This document shows, piece after piece, positions 1 through 6,966 of a DNA stretch of 64,000 nucleotides. The translations under genes and the position numbers were made by a program. Within the stretch, counting starts at the first letter, position 1, and each line of letters starts with the position of its first letter. The notes under the pieces are model-generated. The model was not told the origin of the DNA. It did no database searches and saw only the letters and a list, made by a program, of their open reading frames with translations. Source of the DNA: Streptomyces resistomycificus (GTDB taxonomy: Bacteria > Actinomycetota > Actinomycetes > Streptomycetales > Streptomycetaceae); the NCBI RefSeq assembly GCF_001514265.1, contig NZ_KQ948992.1:124001-188000 (forward strand), given 5' to 3'.

Positions 1-2425
1 AGACGCGTATCGCAGCGTCGGAGACCGCCGCGAAGCGCGTCCCGGCCCGGTCGAAGACGAGGGCGGCGGACGAGCAGTCCACCGCCGACGAGTCCTGCCA
101 GGCGCCGGTGACCGTGCGGTGGCGGACGATGTCCCGCAGCATTAGCGGCTGGTCCTGCGCGCACACGGCCGCCAGGCGCCCGTCCGCGCTCGGCACCAAG
201 ACGTCCATGGCACTGGCGGCACCTGCGGCGGAACGCTCCAGCACCACCGGGTCGTCCGTGAACGCGCTCACCTGCGCCGTCGTATCGGGGCCGTTCACGA
301 CGTACGCCCCGACGCCGAGCTCCGAGTCGGCCGCCGCGTGATACCCGACGGGGTCCTCCGTCCCCGCTGGCAGCCGCCACAGCCGGGCGGCGCTGTCACC
401 GTCAGTACCGGCCAGGGCGAGGGTCCGCCCGTCGAGGCTGACCGCGGTCACCGCACGGTCCGGCAGGCGTCCCGATCCGGTACGGCGATGTGTGGCCACG
501 TCCCAGGCCGACCACCGGCCGCCGCCGACGCCGAGCAGGGTGCGCCCGGAGTCGGCGAGGAAGTCGCGGGTGTCGTCGTTCTGGTCGGGGTCGGTGAAGG
601 CGTCGCGTTCGGGTTCGGCGAGGGCGTCGAAGAGGGCGGCGCGGCTCTCGGGCAGCGGGGCGAGCCGCCAGGCGGCGATGCTGAGCAGGGTCCTGGTGCG
701 GGGATCCGTCACCCGTTCCCCGCCGACGAGGCCGGCGGCCCGGCGGGCTCCGGCCACGCTGCGCTCCCTCTCCGCGACGTCGCTCTCGTGCCAGGCGATC
801 TGCCCGGCGACCAGGACCCCGCACACGACGCAGATGAGCGCCACGACGAGTCTTCGCATGCGGCGCTGCACCTGGGCGGTTGTCCAGCGCTCCATGCGGT
901 GGGCCACCCGAGAGGCGCTGAGGAAGGCGCGCTCCCGTGCGGCGAGGTCGTCGTCCTGCCGTTCACGGGTGAACAGCACGTCGGCCAGGGCGAGGTTGAT
1001 CCCCCGGTACAGGGTGCCGGGGTCGCGGCCGTGCTCCTGCCAGTTGCGGGCGGCCTCGGTGAGGTGGCGGTGCATGCGCAGCCGCTCGCGGTTCTCCTCG
1101 AGCCAGCACTGCAGCCGGGGCCAGCCGGTGATGAGGGCCTCGTGGGCGAGTTCGACGTTCTTCTCGTCCACGGTGACGAGCCGGGCCCGGGAGAGACGTT
1201 CGAGGACGAAGGGCACCTCGGGGTCGGGCCATTCGCGCAGGTCGGCCCGTCTGACCGGGCGGCGGCTGTCGGGTGTGCCGTCGCCGGGGGCGATGAGGGC
1301 GAGCAGGAGCCGGCGGGCGGTGCCGGTCTGGTCGGGCGACAGGCCGCCGTAGACCTCCTCGGCCGCCGCGGCGATCGCTCCGTGGACGCCGCCCGCCTGC
1401 TCGTAGGCAGCGAGCGTCAGCACTCCGCTGCGTCTGCGGCGCCAGGTCTCGCGCAGGGCGTGCGAGAGCAGCGGCAGCGCGCCGGGCTGGTCGTACACCT
1501 CCTCGACGATGCGGGCGGTGAGTTCCCGCTCGACCCGCAATCCGGCCGCCGTGGCGGGCTTGACGATGGCGTCCCTCAGTTCGTCCCGGGTCATCGGGCC
1601 GACCGTCAGGCTCGTGTGCCGCAGTGCCTCGGCGAGGCCGGGGTGCTCGGCGCACCGGCCGTGGAAGCCGGCGCCCACCGCCACGACCACGCGCAGCCGG
1701 CCGCCCGAGTCCTTGGCGGCGAGCAACTGCTCGACGAACAGCCAGCGTTCGGCCCGGTCGCGGCAGAGCGTGAAGATCTCCTCGAACTGGTCGACCACGA
1801 CGATGCGGTGCGGCTCGTCCGGCCCCGGCCCCGGCCCCGGCCCCGGCCCCGGCGCCAGCAGCCGGCCGTGCGTGGCGGCCGGCCGCGCGCCGGGTGTAAT
1901 CAGCCGGAGCTCCGCCGCGCAGCCTGCCTCCTGGACGACCTTCTCCAGGCGGGGCAGCACGCCGGCCCGCAGCAGGGAGGACTTGCCGCTGCCGGATGCG
2001 CCGACGAGCACCGCGAACAGGTGCTCCTTCATCAGCCTCACCGTGTCCTCTGCGAGCTCGTCCCGGCCGAAGAACAGCTCCTGGTCGGCCGGTTCGAACT
2101 GGGCGAGTCCCTTGTACGGTGACTCGCCGCCCTCGGTTCCGCGGGCCGCGACGTCGTCGGCCGCTGCCAGCCGGCTCTCCCACTCGTCCGGATCGGCCCC
2201 GCAGGCCCGCGCGTACGCGCGCACGACCGCCACCGACGGCAGCCGCTCGCCCGAGGCCCCCCGCGACAGGGCGGCCACCGAGACGCCGGCCTGTTCGGAC
2301 ATCGTCCGGTATGAAGGGGAGCTGGCCCGCGCACGGAGTGACCGCAGCTCGTGGGCGAAGCGCTGCACCGGCCCCGCGTCGGGATCGAGCAGCCGCTCGG
2401 GGCGTCCCCTCTGCCGACTGCTCAC
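1..2425 (-). CDS. STAND-type P-loop NTPase with N-terminal HTH (3' end beyond window)
   Basis: The frame is open from a GTG at 2425 to the left edge (808 codons), so the C-terminus is missing. Residues about 20-90 are a helix-turn-helix region. The conserved module SPYKGLAQFEPADQELFFGR follows at about 102. Walker A is GASGSGKSS (about 142-150) and Walker B is RIVVVDQFEEIF (about 206-217). A helical region follows, then one membrane segment (about 525-545, LVVALICVVCGVLVAGQIAW) and a region with WD-like phrases. This is the HTH/nSTAND/TM/beta-propeller layout of Streptomyces STAND ATPases, thought to act as signalling switches; the ligand is unknown. A Pro-Gly run sits just before Walker B. 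The reading frame is confident; the cellular role is not. Confidence 0.88.
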   Translation of the reverse strand, partial: MSSRQRGRPERLLDPDAGPVQRFAHELRSLRARASSPSYRTMSEQAGVSVAALSRGASGERLPSVAVVRAYARACGADPDEWESRLAAADDVAARGTEGGESPYKGLAQFEPADQELFFGRDELAEDTVRLMKEHLFAVLVGASGSGKSSLLRAGVLPRLEKVVQEAGCAAELRLITPGARPAATHGRLLAPGPGPGPGPGPDEPHRIVVVDQFEEIFTLCRDRAERWLFVEQLLAAKDSGGRLRVVVAVGAGFHGRCAEHPGLAEALRHTSLTVGPMTRDELRDAIVKPATAAGLRVERELTARIVEEVYDQPGALPLLSHALRETWRRRRSGVLTLAAYEQAGGVHGAIAAAAEEVYGGLSPDQTGTARRLLLALIAPGDGTPDSRRPVRRADLREWPDPEVPFVLERLSRARLVTVDEKNVELAHEALITGWPRLQCWLEENRERLRMHRHLTEAARNWQEHGRDPGTLYRGINLALADVLFTRERQDDDLAARERAFLSASRVAHRMERWTTAQVQRRMRRLVVALICVVCGVLVAGQIAWHESDVAERERSVAGARRAAGLVGGERVTDPRTRTLLSIAAWRLAPLPESRAALFDALAEPERDAFTDPDQNDDTRDFLADSGRTLLGVGGGRWSAWDVATHRRTGSGRLPDRAVTAVSLDGRTLALAGTDGDSAARLWRLPAGTEDPVGYHAAADSELGVGAYVVNGPDTTAQVSAFTDDPVVLERSAAGAASAMDVLVPSADGRLAAVCAQDQPLMLRDIVRHRTVTGAWQDSSAVDCSSAALVFDRAGTRFAAVSDAAIRV
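1821..1852. repeat. GGCCCC hexamer microsatellite inside the STAND gene
   Basis: Five head-to-tail copies of ggcccc lie in frame in the minus-strand STAND gene and encode a Pro-Gly run at about residues 192-201, directly before the Walker B strand. Six-base units keep the frame when copy number changes, so the linker could vary in length between strains. Confidence 0.85.
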
Positions 2426-2582
2426 GGACGCTCCCGCACATGGCTTCTCACGTTCACGGAAATTCGCTCTCGCAAACAAGTCGGGACAATTGCGCGCAGG
2501 AGGTGAGTATGTCATGACAGCTTGAGAGTTCAAGTGGTGTGTTGAGTCTTTGCCAGTGATGGACAAAACGTGGCCCGGCTAC

Positions 2583-2607
2583 GGGCCGTCCGGGCATTGG
2601 ACGGCCC
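2583..2607 (-). terminator. hairpin downstream of the TPR gene
   Basis: A perfect 9-bp GC-rich stem (gggccgtcc / ggacggccc) with a 7-nt loop lies between the end of the TPR gene at 2719 and the STAND start at 2425. It is probably the terminator of the TPR transcript. The rest of 2426-2718 shows no gene and should carry the STAND promoter. Confidence 0.5.
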
Positions 2608-2718
2608 TTCGCTCTACTCACGTGAAAAAGAGGCCCTATTTTGGTGCCGCGCCTGGAGCGCAGCACCACCGGCCCGAGCCGACGGAGTTGCCGCAGGTGA
2701 GGCTGCGTGAGCCCCCTG

Positions 2719-3321
2719 TCAGGCGAAGTGGCCGGCCTGGCGGTGGGCTGCGCCTCGCTCGGCGTGGGCCCAGGCGAGGGTGGGGTCGAGGTCGAGTGCG
2801 GCGGTGAGGTCGGTGATGGCTTGGTCGAAGCGGCCTGCCTGGCGGTGGGTTTCGCCGCGTTGAGCGAGGGCCCACAGGTCTTCGGGGTTGAGGTCGAGTG
2901 CGACGGTGAAGCCGGCGATGGCTTGGTCGAAGTGGCCCGCCTCGAGGTGGGCTTCCCCGCGGCGGCCAAGGGCGTCCTGAGGAACGGCGCCCGGATCGGC
3001 TGAGGCCTGCGGCTGCACGGAAGAAGGGTCGGACGGTACTTCGGCCGGCGTTTCTGACGCGTCTGTCTGAGGGGCGAGAGACCGCAGGCGCGTGGCGGCG
3101 GCGGTGGACACGCGTCTGCTGTCGTCGTCGGTGAGGTGGCGGAGCTCATCGAGGACGGTGCTGCGTACCACGTCGTTGCCGATGCGGTGCAAGCGGGCGA
3201 GCCCGTCGAGCGCGGCGAGCCGGTCGTCGGCCATCGGGCTGGTGAGGGCATTGCGCAGGTGGGCAGGCAGAGCCCAGTTGATGTTGCGGGCTATGACGAT
3301 GCGGCTGCAGCCGCCGGCCAC
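2719..3321 (-). CDS. short TPR-repeat protein, stops inside a repeat
   Basis: 200 residues from a GTG start. Residues 1-70 are helical with HEAT-like phrases (ADDRLAALDGLARLHRIGND). Residues about 71-115 are a Pro/Ser-rich linker. From about 117 there are tetratricopeptide units of 34 residues (RRGEAHLEAGHFDQAIAGF, then AQRGETHRQAGRFDQAI, then AERGAAHRQAGHFA). The last unit ends after its first helix, which suggests C-terminal truncation. TPRs bind protein partners; none is evident here. The start is uncertain because no clear Shine-Dalgarno is visible. The gene points the same way as the STAND gene, 293 bp upstream of it. It is probably real but may be a remnant. Confidence 0.6.
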   Translation of the reverse strand: MAGGCSRIVIARNINWALPAHLRNALTSPMADDRLAALDGLARLHRIGNDVVRSTVLDELRHLTDDDSRRVSTAAATRLRSLAPQTDASETPAEVPSDPSSVQPQASADPGAVPQDALGRRGEAHLEAGHFDQAIAGFTVALDLNPEDLWALAQRGETHRQAGRFDQAITDLTAALDLDPTLAWAHAERGAAHRQAGHFA

Positions 3322-3483
3322 ACCCGCGGCGTGCCCTGTTCGGCACGGAACTCATAACCCAGCCGCGGCCACAGCCAGTCGGCGGACCTTCTTCGCCGCT
3401 GTCATGCAGGGACCCTCCCGGCCGTGGGTCGGTGCAGTCATCGCCGTCACGGGACCCGAGCTTGCCAAAGCCGGGGTTCGGGG

Positions 3484-3540
3484 AATCCGGCACGGGCCGG
3501 CCGTCGCGGGACGAGGCCCGTGCCACAAGCGTGCCGGATT
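3484..3540 (+). promoter_or_regulatory. overlapping inverted repeats that can form alternative hairpins
   Basis: aatccggcac (3484-3493) is the exact reverse complement of gtgccggatt (3531-3540). The overlapping ggcacgggcc (3489-3498) is the exact reverse complement of ggcccgtgcc (3515-3524). The two 10-bp stems share ggcac, so only one can form at a time. They lie in the 334-bp gap 3322-3655, which has no other coding signal, upstream of the gene at 3656. A remnant or a switch are both possible. Confidence 0.4.
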
Positions 3541-3640
3541 TTCAGGGGCTCACTGATTCTCGAAACAGCAGGTCAGTGGCGTGGCGAGGTTGTTGTCGGC
3601 TGGATCTGTGCCGACGGCCACAGCGAGTGGGAGATACGTA

Positions 3641-3655
3641 GGCTCATAATGAGCC
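3641..3655 (+). promoter_or_regulatory. 7-1-7 palindrome covering a -10-like CATAAT before the start at 3656
   Basis: ggctcat-a-atgagcc is a perfect inverted repeat touching the ATG at 3656. It contains CATAAT five bases before the start codon, the spacing of a leaderless promoter, and no Shine-Dalgarno is visible. An operator over a leaderless -10 would suit repression, but the regulator is unknown. Confidence 0.4.
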
Positions 3656-3877
3656 ATGACAAAGCCTGCGGCATCGAAGCGTCATCTGCCCACCAGCCCC
3701 TTCAAAGCCCCGGTCGCACCGGATCCCAAGCACTTCGCCATGGGCGACCAGGTCTCCCATGACGTGTACGGCCTCGGCCGGGTCGTCGGCGTCGAGGACG
3801 GAACCGCGGCGCTCGTGGATTTCGGTTCGGCACAGATGCGGCTCCTGAGCCCGTTCACCAAGATGACCAAGCTGTAG
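3656..3877 (+). CDS. small Tudor/SH3-like conserved protein (73 aa)
   Basis: The first 25 residues are basic and Pro-rich (KRHLPTSPFKAPVAPDPKHF). They are followed by a beta-rich domain FAMGDQVSHDVYGLGRVVGV...ALVDFGSAQMRLLSPFTKMTKL. The phrase GDxVxHxxYGLGxV resembles the Tudor-like nucleic-acid-contact fold at the C-terminus of UvrD/PcrA helicases and the N-terminus of CarD. It recalls a family of about 73-residue Streptomyces proteins of unknown role. No Shine-Dalgarno precedes the ATG, and the -10-like CATAAT suggests a leaderless message. Binding to RNA polymerase or nucleic acid is inference from the fold only. Confidence 0.75.
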   Translation: MTKPAASKRHLPTSPFKAPVAPDPKHFAMGDQVSHDVYGLGRVVGVEDGTAALVDFGSAQMRLLSPFTKMTKL

Positions 3878-3928
3878 GACCGCTGTGCCCGGTCACGGCA
3901 CGCCAGGCCCGTTCGAGGACCTGTAACG

Positions 3929-4126
3929 AAAGGCAGACCTCTCATCGACGCGACGTCGCTGTTCTCCGCCCCGGAAGGGCAGACCCGCCGTTCCACCGAA
4001 GTGTCGCCGCCTCCGACGACGCAGCCCTTCCATGCCCCGGACTTCGGAGAAGACGAGACCCTGTGGTCCGAGGAGGTAGAGGAGCCCGCCCCGGGCACGC
4101 GTGCGGGGCGGTCCAAGGCTGCCTAG
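3929..4126 (+). pseudogene. start-less reading frame, probable C-terminal gene remnant
   Basis: In frame with the preceding gene but beyond its stop, an open stretch encodes LIDATSLFSAPEGQ and later DFGEDETLWSEEVEEPAPG, ending at TAG 4124-4126. Codon use is GC-rich at third positions and the composition looks protein-like. There is no ATG and no plausible GTG before codon use becomes coding-like. It resembles the acidic C-terminal tail of a lost gene. I do not recognise the parent family. Stop-codon readthrough from the gene at 3656 is the alternative. Confidence 0.3.
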
Positions 4127-4175
4127 CGACGGGTTCGAGACCCGAAGCGGTCCCGGTACCGGCTGCTGATCGCCC

Positions 4176-4688
4176 ATGAACAAGGTGAGGGCCGACCACC
4201 CCGACGACGCACCCGAAGGCCCGTACGTGAAGGTGCACTTCCGGCTCGAGATCGAAGAGGACTGGCCTCCGGCGTCGGTGGAGAGCCTGTGGGCTGTGGA
4301 CCAGGGCGACGGCACCGTGCGGCTCGACAACATCCCCTGGTTCGTCCGAGGCATCGCCTGTGGGGACATCGTGGCCACCGAGCCCGATGACGAAGGCGTG
4401 CGATGGGCCGGCGAGGTGGTCCGGCGTTCGGAGAACTGCACCATCCGCCTCATCGTGTTCCGTGACAGCGGTTCAGGAGCTGCACGGCAGAGCGTGATCA
4501 ACGCGTTCCACGGGCTCGGAGTGTGCGGCGAGGGCATCGAGCGGTTCGGCATGATCGCCCTGGACGTCCCGCCCACCGCCGATCTCGCCAAGGTCCAGAG
4601 GCTGCTCCACCATGGCGTGGCCCAGGAGTGGTGGGACATGGAAGAAGGCTGCGTCACCGCGCGATGGCGAGCCGCCTCCGCGAGCTGA
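4176..4688 (+). CDS. DUF4265 family protein
   Basis: 170 residues. The layout matches DUF4265: VKVHFRLEIEEDWPPASVE, then LWAVDQGDGTVRLDNIPWFVRGIACGDIVA (about 37-66), then a hydrophilic middle and a C-terminal half with VCGEGIERFGMIALDVPPTADL. These are soluble cytoplasmic proteins of unknown activity, common in actinomycetes and often near immunity or accessory genes. No signal peptide or membrane segment. The start is the first ATG after an in-frame stop; the Shine-Dalgarno is weak. The gap 4689-4927 downstream holds nothing recognisable. Confidence 0.8.
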   Translation: MNKVRADHPDDAPEGPYVKVHFRLEIEEDWPPASVESLWAVDQGDGTVRLDNIPWFVRGIACGDIVATEPDDEGVRWAGEVVRRSENCTIRLIVFRDSGSGAARQSVINAFHGLGVCGEGIERFGMIALDVPPTADLAKVQRLLHHGVAQEWWDMEEGCVTARWRAASAS

Positions 4689-4927
4689 CGCCGTTCGTGT
4701 CGGGGCCCACGCCGGATGGCGGTACGGCGGTACGGCCCAGGGCGGCAGGGCGGTACGGCGGCATGCCGGTACGGGTCATCGAGTTCGGCGGGCTCATCCG
4801 GGTCCAGGGGCGGCCCCCAGTCGCCGTACCGGTCATCGTCCCCGGCCGTTCGGGGGATACGCGGGCCCTCGCCGGCCCCTTCCCCGCCCCGCTAGGGCAT
4901 CCCTGGAGGGGACGAAAGGGAGACACG

Positions 4928-5254
4928 ATGCCGCTCTACCTATCGAGGTTCAGCTACACGCCGGAGACCTGGGCGAGGCTGATCGGCCATCCGGAGGACC
5001 GCGCCCAGGCCGCGCAGGCGTACATCGAGTCCGTCGGCGGGAAGCTCCACGGTTTCTGGTACGCCTTCGGCACGCACGACGGATACAACCTGTGGGAGGC
5101 CCCGGGCAACGTGTCCATGGCCGCGGTGGCGTTGGCGATCAGCGGAGGCGGCGCGCTGAGTTCGTTCGAGACGACGGTTCTCCTGACCGTCGACGAAACG
5201 ATGGATGCCCTGCGCACGGCGGAGCGGGTCCAGTACCGGCCTCCGGGCGCGTAG
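4928..5254 (+). CDS. GYD-domain protein (alpha/beta-barrel-like, 108 aa)
   Basis: The 108-residue product starts MPLYLSRFSYTPETWARLI and continues with a conserved GGKLHGFWYAFGTHDGYNLWEAP core and AAVALAISGGGALSSFETTVLLT, which fits the GYD family of dimeric ferredoxin-like proteins of unknown function. The start at 4928 is chosen over a longer upstream frame because an aaagggag Shine-Dalgarno lies 5-6 bases before it and the family similarity begins there. The gene converges on the hydrolase gene at 5301; a short ccgcc/gcgg hairpin lies between them. Confidence 0.85.
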   Translation: MPLYLSRFSYTPETWARLIGHPEDRAQAAQAYIESVGGKLHGFWYAFGTHDGYNLWEAPGNVSMAAVALAISGGGALSSFETTVLLTVDETMDALRTAERVQYRPPGA

Positions 5255-5300
5255 GGGTCCGGATCAGTCGGCCGCCTCCGTGCGGCGGTCCGGGTCGTCT

Positions 5301-6149
5301 TCAGAGCGTGGCGAGTTCGCCCAGGGCCCGGGCCGCCGGTGCCGGGTCGACCAGCCACTTCAGGTGGCTGCCCTGGAGCGTGCGGACGTCGTACGGGTTT
5401 TCCGGCGTCAGCGCGTCGCCCTCGCGGATCAGCCGGTCCTGCATGGCGAGCGGCATGCTCGCGTCGTCGGCCAGGCGGACGTAGGTCTTCGGGACGCGGC
5501 CCCAGGTCGCGGCCTGCGCCCGGTCGGCGGAGGTGCCGACGTCCAGGTTCTCGTCAGGCTGGAAGGTGTTCAGGAAGGTCAGGAACTCCTCGTCGGTGCC
5601 GTCGGCCAGGAAGGCCGCCTTGAGCGCTCCGAGGGCATCCGGATCGGCCGTGCGGAAGTTGACGCGGAGCAGGCCGAGTTCGGCGGGGTTCCCGGCCATC
5701 GCGGCACCCAGCAGAGCGACGTCGACCGTGGCCATCTCCGGCTCCGCGTAGTAGTCGCCCACGTCGAGACGGACCGGGCACCAGGCCGAGACATAGACGA
5801 TGCGGTCGATCAGGTCCGGCCGCGCGTTGGCCGCCGCCGTGGCCGTGACGCCGCCGCGGCTGTGGGCGACGAGGATCACGGGGCCGTTCCGCTTGGCCCG
5901 TTCCAGGATCCCGATCAGGTGCGCCGCGTTGTCCGCGAGCGTGACGCCCTTGATCGAGCCGGGCGCGGTGGCGAGCCCTTCGAGGTCCTGCGGCGCCTGG
6001 TACGCGCGGGTGTAGGTCGCCCCGAACCCGTGGCCGGGCAGGTCGACGGCGACCGAACGGTGTCCCAGGAGGCCGAGTTCGGCCTGGAGCGGCGCCAGGG
6101 AGAAGGAGTTCGCGAAGGCTCCGTGAACCAGTACGAACGTCGGTTGCAT
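5301..6149 (-). CDS. alpha/beta hydrolase
   Basis: 282 residues. The N-terminus PTFVLVHGAFANSFSL carries the HG oxyanion motif. The nucleophile elbow is VAHSRGG (about residue 98), where AHSRGG replaces the usual GxSxG. The C-terminal histidine is in QGSHLKWLVDP. The fold matches soluble esterase/haloperoxidase-like enzymes with no signal peptide. The substrate cannot be read from sequence. The start at 6149 (MQPTFV) is preferred over the ATG 42 bases upstream because GGAAAGCGAG lies just upstream of it. Confidence 0.88.
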   Translation of the reverse strand: MQPTFVLVHGAFANSFSLAPLQAELGLLGHRSVAVDLPGHGFGATYTRAYQAPQDLEGLATAPGSIKGVTLADNAAHLIGILERAKRNGPVILVAHSRGGVTATAAANARPDLIDRIVYVSAWCPVRLDVGDYYAEPEMATVDVALLGAAMAGNPAELGLLRVNFRTADPDALGALKAAFLADGTDEEFLTFLNTFQPDENLDVGTSADRAQAATWGRVPKTYVRLADDASMPLAMQDRLIREGDALTPENPYDVRTLQGSHLKWLVDPAPAARALGELATL

Positions 6150-6401
6150 GTGGCTACTCGCTTTCCGGCCTCCGCGGCGTAGGCGGCACACGCGTCGCCG
6201 TCAGCCGCGGAGCCTTGAGAGCAGCGTGCGGACAGCTGCCTGCCCGACCGTTCACGCTACCCAGCGGAAGATCATCCGAGCTACCCGATTGAGTTGTTCC
6301 GCTTGTGCACGTGGTTGCCGCGGGCGGGACGGGATGGGGCGGAGCGGGACGGGGCGCGGCGGGGCGAGGGCTTCGCGAGCCTGGCGCCGCCGAAGGCGAA
6401 C

Positions 6402-6493
6402 GGCCCCCGGCACCCGACGACGAAGGGCCCCAGCACCCCAAAACGAAGGCCCCCGGCACCCCACGACGAAGGGCCCCGGCAACCGACACCGGA
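6402..6493. repeat. four tandem 23-bp repeats
   Basis: Units start at 6402, 6425, 6448 and 6471, each a variant of ggcccccggcaccccacgac followed by gaa; copies 1 and 3 are most alike. They lie in 6150-6639, which has no convincing gene and lies between the hydrolase start and the cysteine-rich peptide stop. The same stretch must carry the hydrolase promoter. Confidence 0.75.
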
Positions 6494-6514
6494 GCCCTCA
6501 AGCGCCGCACGACC

Positions 6515-6614
6515 TTCACCGCCGTACGCGAGCCACTGCCGTACGACCTTCACCGCCGTACGCGATTCACCGCCGTACGAGACTCACGCCGTACGCGCCT
6601 CACGCCGTACCGGA
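6515..6614. repeat. array of 16-17 bp repeats built on GCCGTACG
   Basis: ttcaccgccgtacgcga occurs at 6515-6531 and 6549-6565. Variants follow directly at 6566, 6583 and 6599 (ttcaccgccgtacgaga, ctcacgccgtacgcgc, ctcacgccgtaccgga). Five copies of a short partly symmetric core could be a cluster of protein-binding sites or simple slippage DNA. Confidence 0.7.
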
Positions 6615-6639
6615 CTCTCCGCACCCCACCCCCGCCCCA

Positions 6640-6798
6640 TCACCCGCACTGGCAAGGATTGCCCGACTGACACCCGCACCCGCACCCCGACCCGCAGCCG
6701 CACGCGGCTATCAAGGTCAGGCTGTTGATCCGGGCGGGCTGTTCGGTCGGGCGTTCCTGCGTGGGGTCGGGGGTGGGGGTGCTGGGGGATTCGGCCAT
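6640..6798 (-). CDS. 52-aa cysteine-rich, metallothionein-like peptide
   Basis: ATG at 6798, TGA at 6640-6642. Residues 1-22 are Pro/Thr/Glu-rich and residues 24-32 are hydrophobic (INSLTLIAA). Residues 33-52 are CGCGSGCGCGCQSGNPCQCG, with seven cysteines in CxC and CxxxC spacing and no other strong metal ligand. A near-ideal Shine-Dalgarno GAGGAGGG sits 3 bases before the ATG. The closely packed CxC pairs point to binding of soft metals (Cu, Zn) or to a modified peptide. There is no signal peptidase motif. It lies downstream of phoU on the same strand, behind 24-bp repeats. I recall similar short CGCG-type peptides in Streptomyces, with no function known to me. Confidence 0.72.
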   Translation of the reverse strand: MAESPSTPTPDPTQERPTEQPARINSLTLIAACGCGSGCGCGCQSGNPCQCG

Positions 6799-6891
6799 GG
6801 TCCCTCCTCAAGGCTGGTGCCTGTGCCCATTGGACGCCCGTCGCACTGGGCGCATCAACGGCGCACGGAGGCTCCCACACGCCCCGACCGA

Positions 6892-6963
6892 CACCCTCGC
6901 GCCCGGCGCAACCGGCACCTTCGCGCCCGGCGCAACCGGCACCTTCGCGCCCGGCGGAGGCCG
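6892..6963. repeat. three tandem 24-bp repeats between phoU and the cysteine-rich peptide gene
   Basis: Units at 6892-6915, 6916-6939 and 6940-6963 follow ac(c/t)ttcgcgcccggcgcaa plus ccggc; the third is partly diverged. They begin 4 bp beyond the phoU stop and precede the peptide gene on the transcribed (minus) strand, so they would be in any phoU-peptide read-through mRNA. Confidence 0.8.
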
Positions 6964-6966
6964 GGA

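Noticed and set aside
338..2122. 594-codon plus-strand open frame opposite the STAND gene
   Set aside because: It is antisense to a protein with clear Walker motifs, has the Gly/Val/Ala-rich composition typical of GC-biased shadow frames, and has no ribosome site.
3893..4657. 254-codon minus-strand frame opposite DUF4265
   Set aside because: It is a shadow of the DUF4265 gene and the 3929 remnant, with no motif.
6402..6614. CRISPR array
   Set aside because: Units are tandem without variable spacers, too short (16-23 bp), and there are no cas genes.
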